A stretch of DNA of 64,000 bases, from assembly GCA_047967505.1 (NCBI GenBank), contig CM106540.1, one strand, 5' to 3'. How positions within the stretch are numbered: position 1 is the stretch's first letter; each line of letters starts with the position of its first letter. Shown here one piece after another: positions 33,348-45,770 of this stretch. The notes below the pieces were generated by a model. It saw only the letters and a list, made by a program, of their open reading frames with translations, was not told where the DNA came from and made no database searches. A program made the position numbers and the translations under genes. Source of the DNA: Dipteris shenzhenensis. Lineage: Eukaryota; Polypodiophyta; Polypodiopsida; Gleicheniales.

Positions 33348-33491
33348 TGTTGGGGTAAAGGGCAGTGTGCCCACCCACTTGTACAGTGCCCATGTATACT
33401 TATATATATGATAGAGGAATAAGCTGGAGTAGCTTTTGCTCCACCACTTTTGGTGTCTCCTATCCCTTTGTGTGTGCTCTCCTCTCCCACA
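33348..33491 (+). repeat. Copia 5' LTR (144 bp)
   Basis: It differs from the 3' LTR at three positions, one in TATACTTAT (C in the 3' copy) and two in the GCTCCACC block, so the insertion is fairly recent relative to other elements here. Confidence 0.92.
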
Positions 33492-33493
33492 AC

Positions 33494-33505
33494 TGGTATC
33501 AGAGC
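33494..33505 (+). other. Copia primer binding site (initiator tRNA-Met)
   Basis: TGGTATCAGAGC is the standard plant copia primer site, two bases after the LTR. Confidence 0.92.
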
Positions 33506-35630
33506 CCATGGCATTCGATCTACGAGGAGCTCGGTGAGAGGAGAACGGGAACTGCTTCGAGTGATCTACCGGGAGCTTGGAGATGGGTGTGGCATTGTAT
33601 GCGTTGCCTGTTGCATGAAGATGGAGGTAGCTCGACTTGGTGCTTAGTCAGCTGGCACCTGGGATATGCAATTGCGTTGGGCATTGTGGAGAGGACAACT
33701 GTAAATGCGCATTGCTTTGGTGGGCTAGAAGTTCAAGGCTGTTCGAATATTGTTTGCTCGTCGCTAGCTGACCAATGGTGGCTTTGGATGCATCGTGCAT
33801 TGAGGTCATTCTAGCCGTGAAGATGTCAACTGAAGGTGCAAATCATGAAGGCCTCTTGTGGTCGCTGCTGGGAGTATGTCGCTATAGTCCCGTCGCTACA
33901 GAAAACTCTATGGTTGTGGCGTTGTAGCTGGCTCTACATGAGAGTAGAGTGGTCGTTGTTGACAGCCATTTGCAGTTGGAGATGGCTTCTCGTTAGAGAA
34001 CGTTGACAGTGGGCTGTGAGGCTTGAGGGAGCTCGTAAGGTTGTGGAGCTTGAGCAACATTGATGGAGCGACTGGTTGCTAGTATAGTTTGTCTAGGAGT
34101 TGCATGGGTCACAGGAGTTGAAGCCTTTGAAGGAGGATGCCTTGCATGCAGTTGCGAGTTGAAGGCATTTGGAGAGCTGCCTCATTTTGGCTGTGAGCCG
34201 CCTGGTGGCTATTGAAGAAGCTAGGGAGCAGGCAACCAAGCTATTTCATTAAAGATGCTTTTGGCATTGGTTATACTATAGAATTGAGTGGTTTTGGCTA
34301 GCAAGTGATCTTCATCGGCACTCTTCTTTTCGAGCACCCTACATTCATACCATACAATCATCTCCCAGGCCTCTTTCATTCCCCCGTCATAGAGCTCGGC
34401 TCTCTTTGTCTAGTCAGTGGGTTGCATATCTTTCTTGCAGGTACATCACTTTGGCAGTGGCAGTGACACATGCTTTGATAGTGGTACATGCCTGGTTGAG
34501 ATGCATTGACAGTTCGTTGGATGCATGGTTATTTGCCTATGTTGGATACATACGGTAGTATGGTAATGTATTGAGATCCTGTCAGATTAGCATTGTTTGG
34601 AGCACATTTCGGGGCTGTTTTGCCAGTGCTTTTGGGCTATTTTATTGCTGATCTGTGAGAAAATGATTGATATTCTTGACTGACAGGTCATTGAATAGTT
34701 GCTGCTGTTTTTTTTTTAAAATGACAGAACAGTCATTTTCAGGACTGAATATCTCTTTCCTGGTGCGGAATTGCACTTTGTGCCGAACTGGAAAGTTGTA
34801 GTTCACATAAAATACTACAACTTTGCTTTTGGAAGCAAGTTGATCCGGTATAAGCTGCAGGAGTTACAGCCTCTGCAAAACCACAAAAAGTTGCAGTCTA
34901 CTGTCTATTTGTGACCAATGTGCAGGAAGTTGTTTTTCAGGTGAGAATATCTGAGAATCCAGAAGGATTTGGCTCTTGAGGTCAACTGACAAGTTGTAGA
35001 TCTTTCTACAAGCTACAACTTTTCTGTTTACAGCTTTGGCATCCGGTCTTTCAGTGAAAAGATATCGCTGTTCAAAAACAGGGATAGCGTGTTATTTTGC
35101 CCAAAGTGGCTGTGAGGTATTGTTGTAGGGATTTCTCTTGCACAACAGTGAATTGGGAACTCACAGTAAATTACAGAAAGTGATTGGGATCTCACTTCAG
35201 TCCAAGGGCATTATTGGCATTTTGGCAAGTCACTTTGGCACATTTGGCAAGTGGTGAATGCTTGATTTTGTTGCCAAAGGATTGCACACTTGAGGTGATG
35301 CAGTAAATGCCATTTCGATGCATTATGGATTTGCATTGGTGGATGCCGCACTGATGTTTATGGATAGTTGAGTTGGGCTCCTATTGCCATTGGTTGAGTA
35401 GGCATTGCTCATTTGGTTCAGTGCATTTCTTACTTGGATTGCCAGGCATTGGCAGGTTACTGGGCTGCATATATTCTTGTTTATGCCTCTTTATGGCTGA
35501 GTGCTTTTGAGCATTGGATCAGCCAGTTTATTTGGAGACCTAATTGGTCTGGACAACACTATATTTTTGGTCATTTGGGTTGCCTATTGCACTATACTGC
35601 TCTTTGGTTGTGAGCTATTGTGCCACAAAT
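33506..35630 (+). other. Copia leader of 2.1 kb without a coding region
   Basis: Between the primer site and the gag ATG there are only short frames with many stops. The length is large for a copia element of this size. No repeat or structured element stands out to my eye. Confidence 0.6.
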
Positions 35631-36493
35631 ATGGCATCTACAGCTGGTAGTGCCCTCTTTGATATTGAGAGGTTGGATGGATCAAACTTTCAGTATTGGA
35701 AAGAGCAGATTTATGATGTGTTAGTGCAGAAGAGGCAGCATAAGCCCATTCAATGCAAAGGTATCAAGCCTAATAGCATTAAACAGAGTGATTGGGATGA
35801 CATGGATGAGCAAGCATGCTCTATCATTCAGGCATCACTCTCGAAGTCAGTCTACTTGCAGGTACAGGATGGTGTACAGGGTGTACACTACCATGCATAT
35901 GAGTTTTATACTCGTATATGCCGGATGTATGACCATGATAGTGTTATGTTACAGCATGATGGGCTGAAATGTCCTGATGGGCTGAAATACAGCCTTGATA
36001 TGCACTCCAAAGGTCGATCAATTGTGGTAGAAACAGGTCATGTTCAAGGGGGAATTCCAGGAGCAAGTCTAGCTCTCGGACTTGTGTTAGATGTTTCTAT
36101 TGTGGAAAGTATGGCCACATGAAAAACTATTGCTGGAAATGGCTGAGAAAATACAAGAAGAAGAGCAAGGTTAAGAATGACAGGAAGAAGGAGAAGAAGC
36201 ATGTTGAGCTTCAAGGCGTGGATGCCAGGGTTTCCACTGATAGTAGCAGTGATGAAGGCATTCTTTTGTCTATGTCTGACACCTCCTTCTTGGCCATTGA
36301 TGTACCCATTCTTGGTGATTGGATGTTAGATCCATGTGCTTCATGTCATATGACCCCTCATAGGTCATGGTTCAGTGCATATCAAGAATGTATTGTGGAG
36401 AGTGGTTTGATGGGCATTGATCATTCTATGGATGTCTATGGTTATGGGGATATCCACCTTGTTATGCCTAGTGGCTCTATTCTTGTTCTATAG
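35631..36493 (+). pseudogene. Copia gag and protease region, frameshifted
   Basis: The ATG at 35631 starts a gag of about 160 residues with RLDGSNFQYWKEQIYDVLV, typical of copia gag. A frameshift near 36050-36090 puts the zinc knuckle CFYCGKYGHMKNYC (about 36090-36130) in another frame, which continues as the protease segment to TAG 36491-36493. The protease active-site triplet, D-S/T-G in the family, reads D-P-C here (WMLDPCASCHMTP, about 36325), so protease activity is unlikely even apart from the frameshift. Confidence 0.8.
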
Positions 36494-36544
36494 AGGGTTA
36501 GACATATACCAGGACTTGCTACAAGCAAGATCAGTACTGGACAG

Positions 36545-38800
36545 TTGGTTGAGGCAGGTTATCATGTCTCTTTGGTGGGTGATCATGCATGGAAGATTGC
36601 TAGAGGCAATCTGGTTATGGCTAGGGGATCATGGGTTGGATTCTCTTATGCATTGCATGTATTAGGTATCCAGGATAAGATGCTTATGATTAGTAAGCAG
36701 CCATCAGCTAGTTTATGGTATGCCAGACTTGGACATATGTCTACTGCAGGTATGGAAGCCCTTACAACATTGAGATACATTCCTGTTATGGATGTCTCTC
36801 AAATTTTATGTCATGATTGTGATGATGGTCAGCAGTCAGGATCCTCCTTTGTGAGGAAGACAATCAGTGAGAGGTATCTTGAGCCATTGCAGTTGGTTCA
36901 TAGTGCAGTTTGTGGGCCTATGCCTACCATTTCACTGGGTGGCGCCTCTTACTTTGTGACATTTATTGATGCTGCTACAAAGTACATATGGGTATATCCG
37001 ATTCGGCAGAAGCATGATGTATATGATACATTTCAGCGCTTCTTAGGTAATGCTGAAAATCAGTCAGGAAAGAAGCTATTGAGCTTGATGACTGATGGTG
37101 ATGCAGAGTTTACCTCTCCTAGATTTCAGCATCTATGTGATACACTTGGTATCAGGAGGGTGTTAACCACTCCTCATCTTTCTGCTCACGATGCCTTGGC
37201 AGAAGGCATAAATCGGATTCTATTGGACATGATTTGTAGCATGCTACGGTATGCAGGTCTTACCGAATGCTATTGGGATGAGGCATGTAAGACAGCTGCA
37301 TACTTGCTTAACAGGTCACCCAGGAGATCTCTGAATGGTAGAGTGCCATTTGACTTCTTGACAGGCAGGGCACCATGTTATGAGCATTTACGTGTGTTTG
37401 GCTGCGAGGCTTATGCTCATGGTTCCCGATCGAGGAGGTGTATCTTCCTTGGATACAGTGAGTCCACTAGGGACTACAGGTTATGGGATTCTTCAACTAG
37501 AGAGTTGATACGCAGCCATAATGTCTATTTCAGAGAGGATGCTATGTTTAGACAGCCCAGGACTGTGGATAGCAGGAGAGTGGTGTTCCAGGAGGGTGTA
37601 AGTGCACTGATACCTCTGAATTCTTTGCAGGGGCAGCCCATATCCCTTGGAGTGGGAGGTTTTTCCCACGGTGAGCAGGTTATAAAGTTGGGACAGCCAC
37701 GATTACTTCCTGATTTTGGTCAGAGACAATCAGATGTCTCGAGTATTCCACAGGTTTATACTCCTATGGAGATTGTTGATGCATCTTCTATGGACAGTTA
37801 TAGTTTACTCCCAGGATGCGGAGTGCCTCTTGCAGATGAGGATGAGGCTATGCATGGTGAGGAGGAAACCTTGGCTAATGATGCCCGGTATGATCCATTG
37901 GTTGGTTATGCCAGGACAGATGTGGTTTCTGCAGTTATTGACTCGGGTCATATTGCGCATGGGCAGGAATCATTGATATGTTTACTTCGTAAGTGCCTCC
38001 ATGGCCAGAAGCAATCCCCTCGAGCTTGGCTTCATAGGTTTGATACCGTTATGAGAGCTCAGGATGTGATGCGTAGTGAGATAGGTTATGGTCTCAGTAT
38101 TCAGGAGGTTGCTATCCTTCTGAGGTTACTTGCCATATGGTTCCTTATAGACAAGGATGCTTTGCAGTGGGAGCTGCATGGCCTTGATGATGTTTGTCAG
38201 ATACTTGGTTGTTTCAGTATGGAGAGGGGGAAGTTACTGAGTACTCCATTGCCTGTATTGGCTCCATACTTGAAACACAGCAGGTTTGACGATCACAGAT
38301 CAGTTGAGCAGCAAGTTATGGTTGATATGGCAGCCATAGTACTTCATGCATCCATGACTGTGTTGAGACTTGGTTCTCACATGTTTGCCATTGGGGCTAC
38401 ACTTCCGGTTCTTGTTTCCGTTGCAGTGGGAGTTGGTAGCATGATTATGGTTGATTTTGGCAGTAGGGAAGCGGTTGTGGACATCAGGTCCTTATGCTTC
38501 CAGGAGCAGCATGCAGGTGATGCAGGTTGGGTAGACCAGCAGAGGTCTATTGTAGGTTATGTGCTTATGGTCACAGGTGGTATAGAGATATTTTCTCTGC
38601 ACAGTGACAGTTTGGGTGCTATGGACTTAGCACAAGAGCACGTGGTGGTGAGAGTTCACTCTCCCAGTGAGATCTGGCATGAGATCTTGGTTGACAGGCA
38701 TCTACAGCTTGTCATTTTCTATCCTGCAAACCTGATGTCTGCTAGTAGCTTATCCTCTATGCACTTTGCACATTGTAAAGTGCCGATGGGCATAGGATGA
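36545..38800 (+). pseudogene. Copia integrase with truncated reverse transcriptase and RNase H
   Basis: A 751-codon frame is open throughout. It begins with the integrase zinc region (LWYARLGHMS, CHDCDDG), then the catalytic core, where the first Asp of the family motif is Ala (HSAVCGPMP, about 36900), the second is kept (MTDGDAEF), and Glu is kept (ALAEGINRI). The GKR-like C-terminal part follows (RVFGCEAYAHG, RRCIFLGYSES). Of the reverse transcriptase only a short piece remains (GQKQSPRAWLHRFD, about 38010); the palm motif with the two adjacent Asp is missing. A divergent RNase H end follows (RSIVGYVLMVTGG). The protein cannot supply transposition enzymes, yet has kept a long open frame. 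Confidence 0.82.
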
Positions 38801-38879
38801 TGGTCTGGTCATCTTGTTTTTCAGCCTATGGCTGATTGTATTATGTGTACTATACTCCCTTAAAGGCACACTGCCTTTA

Positions 38880-38888
38880 AGTGGGAGG
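38880..38888 (+). other. Copia polypurine tract
   Basis: The purine-rich AGTGGGAGG lies next to the start of the 3' LTR and is expected to prime plus-strand DNA synthesis. Confidence 0.7.
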
Positions 38889-38889
38889 T

Positions 38890-39033
38890 TGTTGGGGTAA
38901 AGGGCAGTGTGCCCACCCACTTGTACAGTGCCCATGTATACTCATATATATGATAGAGGAATAAGCTGGAGTAGCTTTTTCACCACCACTTTTGGTGTCT
39001 CCTATCCCTTTGTGTGTGCTCTCCTCTCCCACA
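38890..39033 (+). repeat. Copia 3' LTR (144 bp)
   Basis: It is the same length as the 5' LTR with three differences, and is followed by the GAAGG duplication at 39034-39038. Confidence 0.92.
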
Positions 39034-39038
39034 GAAGG

Positions 39039-41216
39039 GGTGGTTTCAGAGGTGGACGCGGAGGTGCAGGCAGAGGTACAAACTTTAGAAGACCCATCAT
39101 GTGTTACAGATGTGGCAAGTACGGCCACTACCAAGATGATTGTACACAGCCGTTCGGGGGACCCTCTTGTACACAGTGCAACACAAACGACCACTACACC
39201 AGAGATTGTCCCAATAGAAGAGTGGAACCCGCATCCCAAGTGAATATGGTTGATGTAGTAGTGGCGGGGGAGGGCAACAATCCCCATTTGATTGGCGCAG
39301 TGTTGGGCGCTGTGACACGGTCACATACAAAAGGTGACAAAAGTAAGGGTGACTCAGAGTCAGCACCAGAGACCTCAGCACCAATGAGTTCGACAAGTGT
39401 TCCCCCACCGAGGTCATTCTCCTCCTCCAAGGTACACAGTACGCCTAGGAATAGACCACCCATGCTGGCTTCTGATAGTGATTCAGAAACAAACTCGAAG
39501 GGCCCACAGCCATTAAGGTCAACCACTAACTCTGGGAGTGCCTCATCCTCGGGTGATCAATCTATGCCTTTGAGGTATCATGAGGTAGTAAAGGGTGTCA
39601 CGAGAGATCTTCAAACAAGTTCTGAAGATGAAGCTAGCACACCTCAGCTTCCATCCCGCAAGTCCAAAACTGTGAGGTTTGCAACAGAAGTGACAACCCT
39701 CGAACAGTATCGGGATAAGGAGGCACGAGTAGGTCCTCCCACTTTGTCCCCAACAGCACTCAACAGAGAAGAGGCTATGGGGACAAGACCTAGTTCTGCC
39801 CAGGAAAAAGGGAAAGGAGTAATGGAAGAGAAACCACTGGAGACAATGACTCACAGTTCAGACCTACATCCACATCCTCGTGTAAGCTTCGACCCTCGAC
39901 CAGAGGCTAAGAGGATGAAGTTGCAAAAGGCTAATGCTAGTGTCCACCACTACTCCTTGTTTGAAGATCTTATGAGTTTCAAACCCAACCTCACTCTACG
40001 ACAACTTTGTCTATTGTCCCCCCAAATCAAGCATCAGACTATTACATTTCTGAATCGCCTCCCAGGAGGTCGACACAAGGGATCTACTCCGAGTGGGCCA
40101 CCACCAGAGACATTACCGGCTCAGCATGGGTCTACACCGGACCACTTCTTTGCCTACGCTGCCCTCACTTGTGAACAAAGTCCCAAGCTCACCGTGGAGA
40201 TCCATGGAGTGGAGCTAAAGGACGTCTTCCTCGATGGTGGGGTGGCTGTGAACATTATGCCAAAAGGTACACTCCAAAAACTAGGGTTGAAGTTGACAAG
40301 TGATGTTCACTTTCAGGTACACATGGCTGATCAACGCAGGGTAAAACCAATGGGTGCAGTCAAAGATGTTCACATGAAGATTGGCGGAGTAACTTTTCTC
40401 TCCAATTTTGTTGTCCTTGATATGACCGAAAATGAACAAACTTACCCTCTACTTCTTGGTAGGCCATGGTTGCGGTCTTCAAAAGCCATTCAGGATTGGT
40501 CAACTGATGAAGTTCGATTGCCCCTGGGATTGACATCCCTCGAAATAGATATGGTCACAAGGCAGGCAAGGCACATACCAATAGAACTAGGAGAGGAGGA
40601 TTTTGAATTACAAGCCGGAGTCGAAGAGGAGCATTGGGCCTGTGGGGACTAGCCCAGGGGTGGTGACCAAGGTATCAATGAGGAGACAACCCTAGAAGGA
40701 TTTGAAAGTTTGACCTACTTGTTGGATCGGGCTGATCAAGAAGATGAGGAGGCTGTCATTTTGGATTGGATGGGAGCCCTGGGCTCATTAGCGGTCAACA
40801 TGGTGAAACTATGCCAACAAGAAGATCAAGAAGAACACCTACTTGCAGTATCAGAAATCCACCCAGAACGACAGGGTCTGGCTGAACTAGTTTACAAAAG
40901 GATGCCCTTTGGACTTTGCAATAGTCCACACATGTATAAGAGAATGGTCACTAGGGGTATTACAGTGGACACCACAGATCGTACTGAGGACAATGATGGT
41001 ACTGCAGTAAACATTGAGGATCGTCCAGTGGCCGACATGGAGGACATTGGTCAAAATGATGCTGACAATACTATAGGATACAATGAAGGATCTACTAGGG
41101 ACGAGGCTAGTAGTGCACAACCCACCAATGGTACTTCAGAGTACAATCATGGTATTACGGCGCACAACCATGGTACTACGGTGTACAACCATGGTGTACA
41201 ACCATGGTACTGCTAA
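39039..41216 (+). pseudogene. Gypsy gag zinc knuckles, protease and linker
   Basis: After the copia the gypsy frame resumes with a Gly/Arg-rich segment (GGFRGGRGGAGRG) and two CCHC knuckles (CYRCGKYGHYQDDC at about 39100 and CTQCNTNDHYTRDC at about 39169). A long Ser/Pro-rich region follows, then an aspartic protease with FLDGGVAVNIM (about 40230) and LLLGRPWL (about 40452). TAG at 40650-40652 interrupts the frame, which is otherwise open to 41216. The linker holds an odd segment, VYKRMPFGLCNSPHMYKRMV (40890-40949), that resembles a piece of the reverse transcriptase, and then a small NHGTT-type repeat. Confidence 0.85.
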
Positions 41217-41809
41217 GTGCAATGATGGTAATAGAGAAGACAGGAACACTAATGAAGACGAGACTGATGATGATAGTGATTTAGAAGAAAGTGACATAGA
41301 CATTGCTGAACTTGAGGAGAATCACCACTAACAGCTTGAGGTCTTGGGCGGACCCAGGGTGCATACCGGATGGTGCATACCGGATACAGAGATGAGGACA
41401 TGGCCGATCTCACTTTGCTTGACCTTTTCTTATCAGAAGCCAACCACCCCTCAATTCAAGACCTTCCGGAAACCACTTATGAGGTGGAAGGCTTACCTTA
41501 CTGGGGCATGCTGAAACAGTCACCGAGGCATCGAAGGCACACAACATCTGCAACATCTACTAATTCTACATCTTAGTCAATGCCTGAGAACCCCCCAGTT
41601 ACTTACCCCTCGTCTTGGTTGAGAGAAGTGGAGGGGGACTTTCCCCTTGAAGATACTCCAGCACATACAGGACTGAGAATGGGTGAACCAAGTACCTCAA
41701 CATCCCAATGCATTGCCCCTGTTGATGAGGCACGGAACTGGCGGTATCTCAACATTGGAAGTGAGGACCAAACCCAGGCATTTGAAGTTAGCCACTTGGG
41801 TCTGGGAAC

Positions 41810-43895
41810 ATGACTATCTTCTAGCTGCAGTCACCGAACTTTTTAAAGAATTTGTGGATGTCTTTGCTTGGTCCTACAAGGATCTAAAGGGGGTGCCCGC
41901 TGATTTCATGGAGCATAGCATCGACTTATATCCCGATACAGACCCTGTGATTAAAGGTCCATACCGCATGAATCCCAACTACGGCAAGGTAGTCCAAACA
42001 GATATACAGAAAATGGAGCAAGCAGGATTAATCTACCCAGTGGATTACTCCGATTGGGTCAGTGGAATTGTCATTGTACCCAAAAGAGAGACCGGCAAAC
42101 TTAGAATATGTGTTGACTATCGGAGTTTGAATGCTGCAACACGACGTGATAGGTTCCCCCTTCCCTTCACAGATAGAGTGTTGGAGACAGTGCAGGACAT
42201 GCTTTATACTCATTCATGGATGGATATAGCGGGTACAACCAAGTTCGAGTGAAAGAACAGGATCATCCCAAGACTACCTTTGTCACTCAATGGGGAACAT
42301 ACGCCTACCGAATGATGCCCTTTGGACTATGTAATGCCCCGGCAACCTTTCAACGACTTGTAACCAAACTCTTTCAAGAGAATATCGGCAAGTTTCTTGA
42401 GGTATTTCTAGATGACTTCTCTATTTTTAATGGTAAATCGGCCTCCCATCTTGATCCGGCCATACAAAATGATCATCTACATAAGTTGAGATGGGTCTTT
42501 GATAAGTGTAGAGAAGTGCACTTGTGTTTGAACCCTGACAAATGTTTCTTTCTCGCACTCCGAGGTGTTCTCCTTGGTCATATTGTTTCTGCTGAGGGCA
42601 TGACCACGGATCCCGCAAAGGTAGAGGTGATCATCTCATTGCCCATCCCTCATACACCCAAAGAGGTGAAGTCCTTCTTAGGGCATGTAGGATATTACTG
42701 AAGGTTCATACGTTTCTATGCCGACATTGCTATTGCACTGACAGAACTCCTACATCAAGGCCGATCGTTTGTCTAGGCCACCCCACAACAACTAGCCTTT
42801 GATGATCTGAAGCATTGCCTCGTGAAGGCCCCCATCCTCAGGCAGCCCGATTGGGATGTAATTTTTCATGTCCATGTGGATGCTAGTGGGTGGGCAGTAG
42901 GTGGGCAGTAGGTGCTAGTGGGTGGGCAGTAGGTGCTATACTGGCTCAACCTAACCAGGATACCAAGATTGATTTGCCGATCTACTTCGCGAGTCGACAA
43001 CTCAATGGAGCCGAATGCAACTATAGTACCACAGAAAGGGAGGGCCTCGGCATGGTTTATGCCATGACCAAGTATCGTCACTACCTCTTGGGCAACAAGT
43101 TTGTGATCATCACTGATCATCAAGCTCTTAAGTATTTATTGAATAAGCCTAATCTTGGTGGCCGGATAAGCAGATGGATTCTTCTTTTTCAAGAATTTGA
43201 ATTCGACATTGTGGTGAGGGCTGGGAGACTGCATCAACCTGTAGACTACTTGTCCAGGTTACATTCCGGGGAACCAGCCAGTGGTATCACTGATGACTTA
43301 CCCGATGCGGGCTTGTTCGGAATAACAGCACTACCTGATGAATGCCTATTTGCGGTGGACTGCTTCCCACCATGGTATGCCAACATAGTACACCTCTTGT
43401 CTACAGGTAGCTTTCCTCTAGGATTAACTCCAATAGAGAAACGCAAACGGATCCTTCAAGCTGCTCCTTTTAAGTTGATTGCAGGTCAATTGTACAAGCT
43501 TGGGAAGGATCAGATCTTGAGACGGTGTGTGCTTCCGCATGAGACACAATCCATTCTTAAAGAGGCACATGCTGGCATAGGTGGAGGGCATATGGCCTCA
43601 GATGCTACTGCTCGTAAGATCATGCGAGAAGGGTTCTGGTGGCCCAAGCTCTTCCGCGACTGCCATGTTCATGTGACCAGATGTGATTCATGTCAACGAG
43701 CGGGCCCCAAGCCTACAAGGCATGAGTACCTCCCTCTCAAACCATTCACTCCGGTGCCTCCCTTCTATCGATGGGGATTGGATTTCATTGGACCCATCTC
43801 TCCTGCCACACGCCGAGGGAACAAGTATGCTCTGCTTGCCACCGACTATGGAACCAAATGGGTCGAAGCCAAGGTAGTCAAGAATTGTACAACCT
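41810..43895 (+). pseudogene. Gypsy reverse transcriptase, RNase H and integrase N-terminal part
   Basis: Reverse transcriptase motifs in order are LRICVDYRSLNAATRRDRFP (about 42095), MDGYSGYNQV (about 42216, after a frameshift), YRMMPFGLCNAPATFQRLV (about 42310), and FLDDF with the catalytic Asp pair (about 42408). TGA at 42699-42701 and TAG at 42774-42776 interrupt it. RNase H follows with HVDASGWAVG, YSTTEREGLGMVYA, ITDHQALKYLL. A short duplication of GTGGGTGGGCAGTAG near 42885-42940 disrupts its start. The integrase zinc finger region (GGGHMASDATARKI, CDSCQRAG) and first catalytic Asp (GLDFIGPI, about 43780) come next, before TAG at 43895-43897. Confidence 0.88.
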
Positions 43896-43897
43896 AG

Positions 43898-44594
43898 GTA
43901 GTAGCCACATTTCTATATGACCAGATCATCTCTCGGCTTGGTTGTCCTGTTGAGTTGATAAGTGATAGAGGGTCTCACTTCCTAAATGACACCATTGCTG
44001 CACTAGTTCACCTGCTTCAAATAGTTCACAAATTTTCATCTCCCTATTACCCACGTGCCAATGGTCTAGCTGAGAGCTCAAATCGCACAATGTGCGGGAT
44101 CGTGCATCGACTTTGCCTAAATTCTTTAGCCGATTGGGACAACGTACTTCCAGCTGCTTTATTCGCCTATCGAACGGCTTACAAGGCAAGTACTGGGTAT
44201 TCACCCTTCGAGCTCTAGAGGCCGTTATGCCTTATGAATTTCATCTTGACACTCACAGGATTCTTCCAGAACCTTGAAGCCTGCACAATGGAACGCTTGT
44301 GGGATTTGGAAGCACTAGCAGAGCATCGACGTGAAGCAGTTTAGTTTGGCAGAAGCGAAAAAAAGCTTGGCATGACTGGAACCTCAGAAAAAGGAATTTC
44401 AAAGTCAGAGATTTAGTACTCTTGTATTCCAGTAAGTTTCTCAAACACAAGCCTAAGTTTGTGAGTGGTTGGACAGGTCCATTTCTCATTGCCAAGCTTA
44501 TCCCAAGTGGCGGAGTCTACTTGGCCACTTTAGAAGGCAGACTTCTACCTGCCCCGGTGAATGGGTCATGCATCAAGAGGTACCATGATCAATG
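43898..44594 (+). pseudogene. Gypsy integrase, C-terminal part
   Basis: The frame continues after TAG 43895-43897 with the second catalytic Asp (ELISDRGSHF, about 43950) and the Glu (YPRANGLAESSNRT, about 44060), so the D-D-E triad is complete. After TAG 44216-44218 the C-terminal domain is readable in pieces (VSGWTGPFLIAKLIPSGGVY, about 44460-44520). No chromodomain is seen before the stop near 44594. Confidence 0.82.
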
Positions 44595-45770
44595 AGAAAA
44601 CACCCTCCTAATCCTTCTCCTTCCTGGTGACATCTTCTCCCTCTGAGTGAGGGCCACTTTCTCTTTCTACAAGGGTCCTCCTCTCTGCCCCTAGTGCCAC
44701 TTTCTCTCTCTACATGGCTCCTCCTCTCTCCCCTTGGTGCCAATTTTTCTCTCTAAATGGGTCCTTCTCTTTCCACCCGAGTGTCACTTTCTCTCTCTAA
44801 GTGAGCCCTCCATTTTTCACCCCGAGCCACTTTCTCTCTCTAAGTGTGACCACCTTTTTTCATCCCGTGCCATTCTCTCTCTAAAGGACCACCCTTAAAA
44901 TGCGGCCTCCCTTTTTCACTCTGTGTCACTTTCTCTCTCTAACTATGGCCTCCCCTTTTCATCCTGTTTTACAAACTCCTTCTCCTTCTACCTTCTCTCC
45001 AACTTCCACCTCTCTCTTACAAAAAAAACCTTCTCTTTCCACCCTCTATCCAACTCCCTACCTCTCTCTTACAAACACCTTCTCTTTCCACCCTCTGTCC
45101 AACTTCTTCCTCTCTCTTACAAAAACCCTCTCTTTCCACCCTATGTCTAACTCCCTACCTCTCTCTTACAAACACCTTCTCTTTCCACCCTCTGTCCAAC
45201 TTCTACCTCTCTCTTACAAAAACCTTCTCTTTCCACCCTCTGTCCAACTTCTACCTCTCTCTTACAAAAACCTTCTCTTTCCACCCTCTATCCAACTTCT
45301 ACCTCTCTCTTACAAAAACCTTCTCTTTCCACCCTATGTCCAACTTCTACCTCTCTCTTACAAAAACTTTCTCTTTCCACCCTATGTCCAACTTCTACCT
45401 CTCTCTTACAAAAACCTTCTCTTTCCAACCTATGTCCAACTTCTACCTCTCTCTTACAAAAACCTTCTGTTTCCACCCTATGTCCAACTTCTACCTCTCT
45501 CTTACAAGAACCTTCTCTTTCCACCCTATGTCCAACTTCTACCTCTCTCTTACAAAAACCTTCTCTTTCCACCCTATGTCCAACTTCTACCTCTCTCTTA
45601 CAAAAACCTTCTCTTTCCACCCTCTGTCCAACTCCCTACCTCTCTCTTACAAACACCTTCTCTTTCCACCCTCTGTCCACCAACTTCCACCTCCCTCTTA
45701 CAGACATCTCTTTCCACCCTTTGTCCAACTCCTACCTCTCTCTTACAAACACCTTCTCTTTCCACCCTTT
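44595..45770 (+). repeat. Gypsy pyrimidine-rich minisatellite, 48-bp unit
   Basis: A lead-in of (CTCTCT)-rich degenerate units (44640-44950) is followed by about 14 copies of a 48 bp unit containing CCTTCTCTTTCCACCCTATG and TCCAACTTCTACCTCTCTCT (45000-45770). Because 48 is divisible by three, a 16-residue unit stays in frame, giving a 290-codon ORF that is unlikely to be a real protein. Confidence 0.85.

Larger units (their letters stand above)
33348..39033 (+). mobile_element. Ty1/copia LTR retrotransposon nested in the gypsy gag
   Basis: The short LTRs of 144 bp (33348-33491 and 38890-39033) start TGTTGGGG and end CTCCCACA; they differ at three positions. The 5 bp target duplication GAAGG flanks the element (33343-33347 and 39034-39038). 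The PBS TGGTATCAGAGC follows the 5' LTR, and a purine tract GTGGGAGG precedes the 3' LTR. The internal order is gag, protease, integrase, then a heavily reduced reverse transcriptase and RNase H, which is the copia order. Confidence 0.93.
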
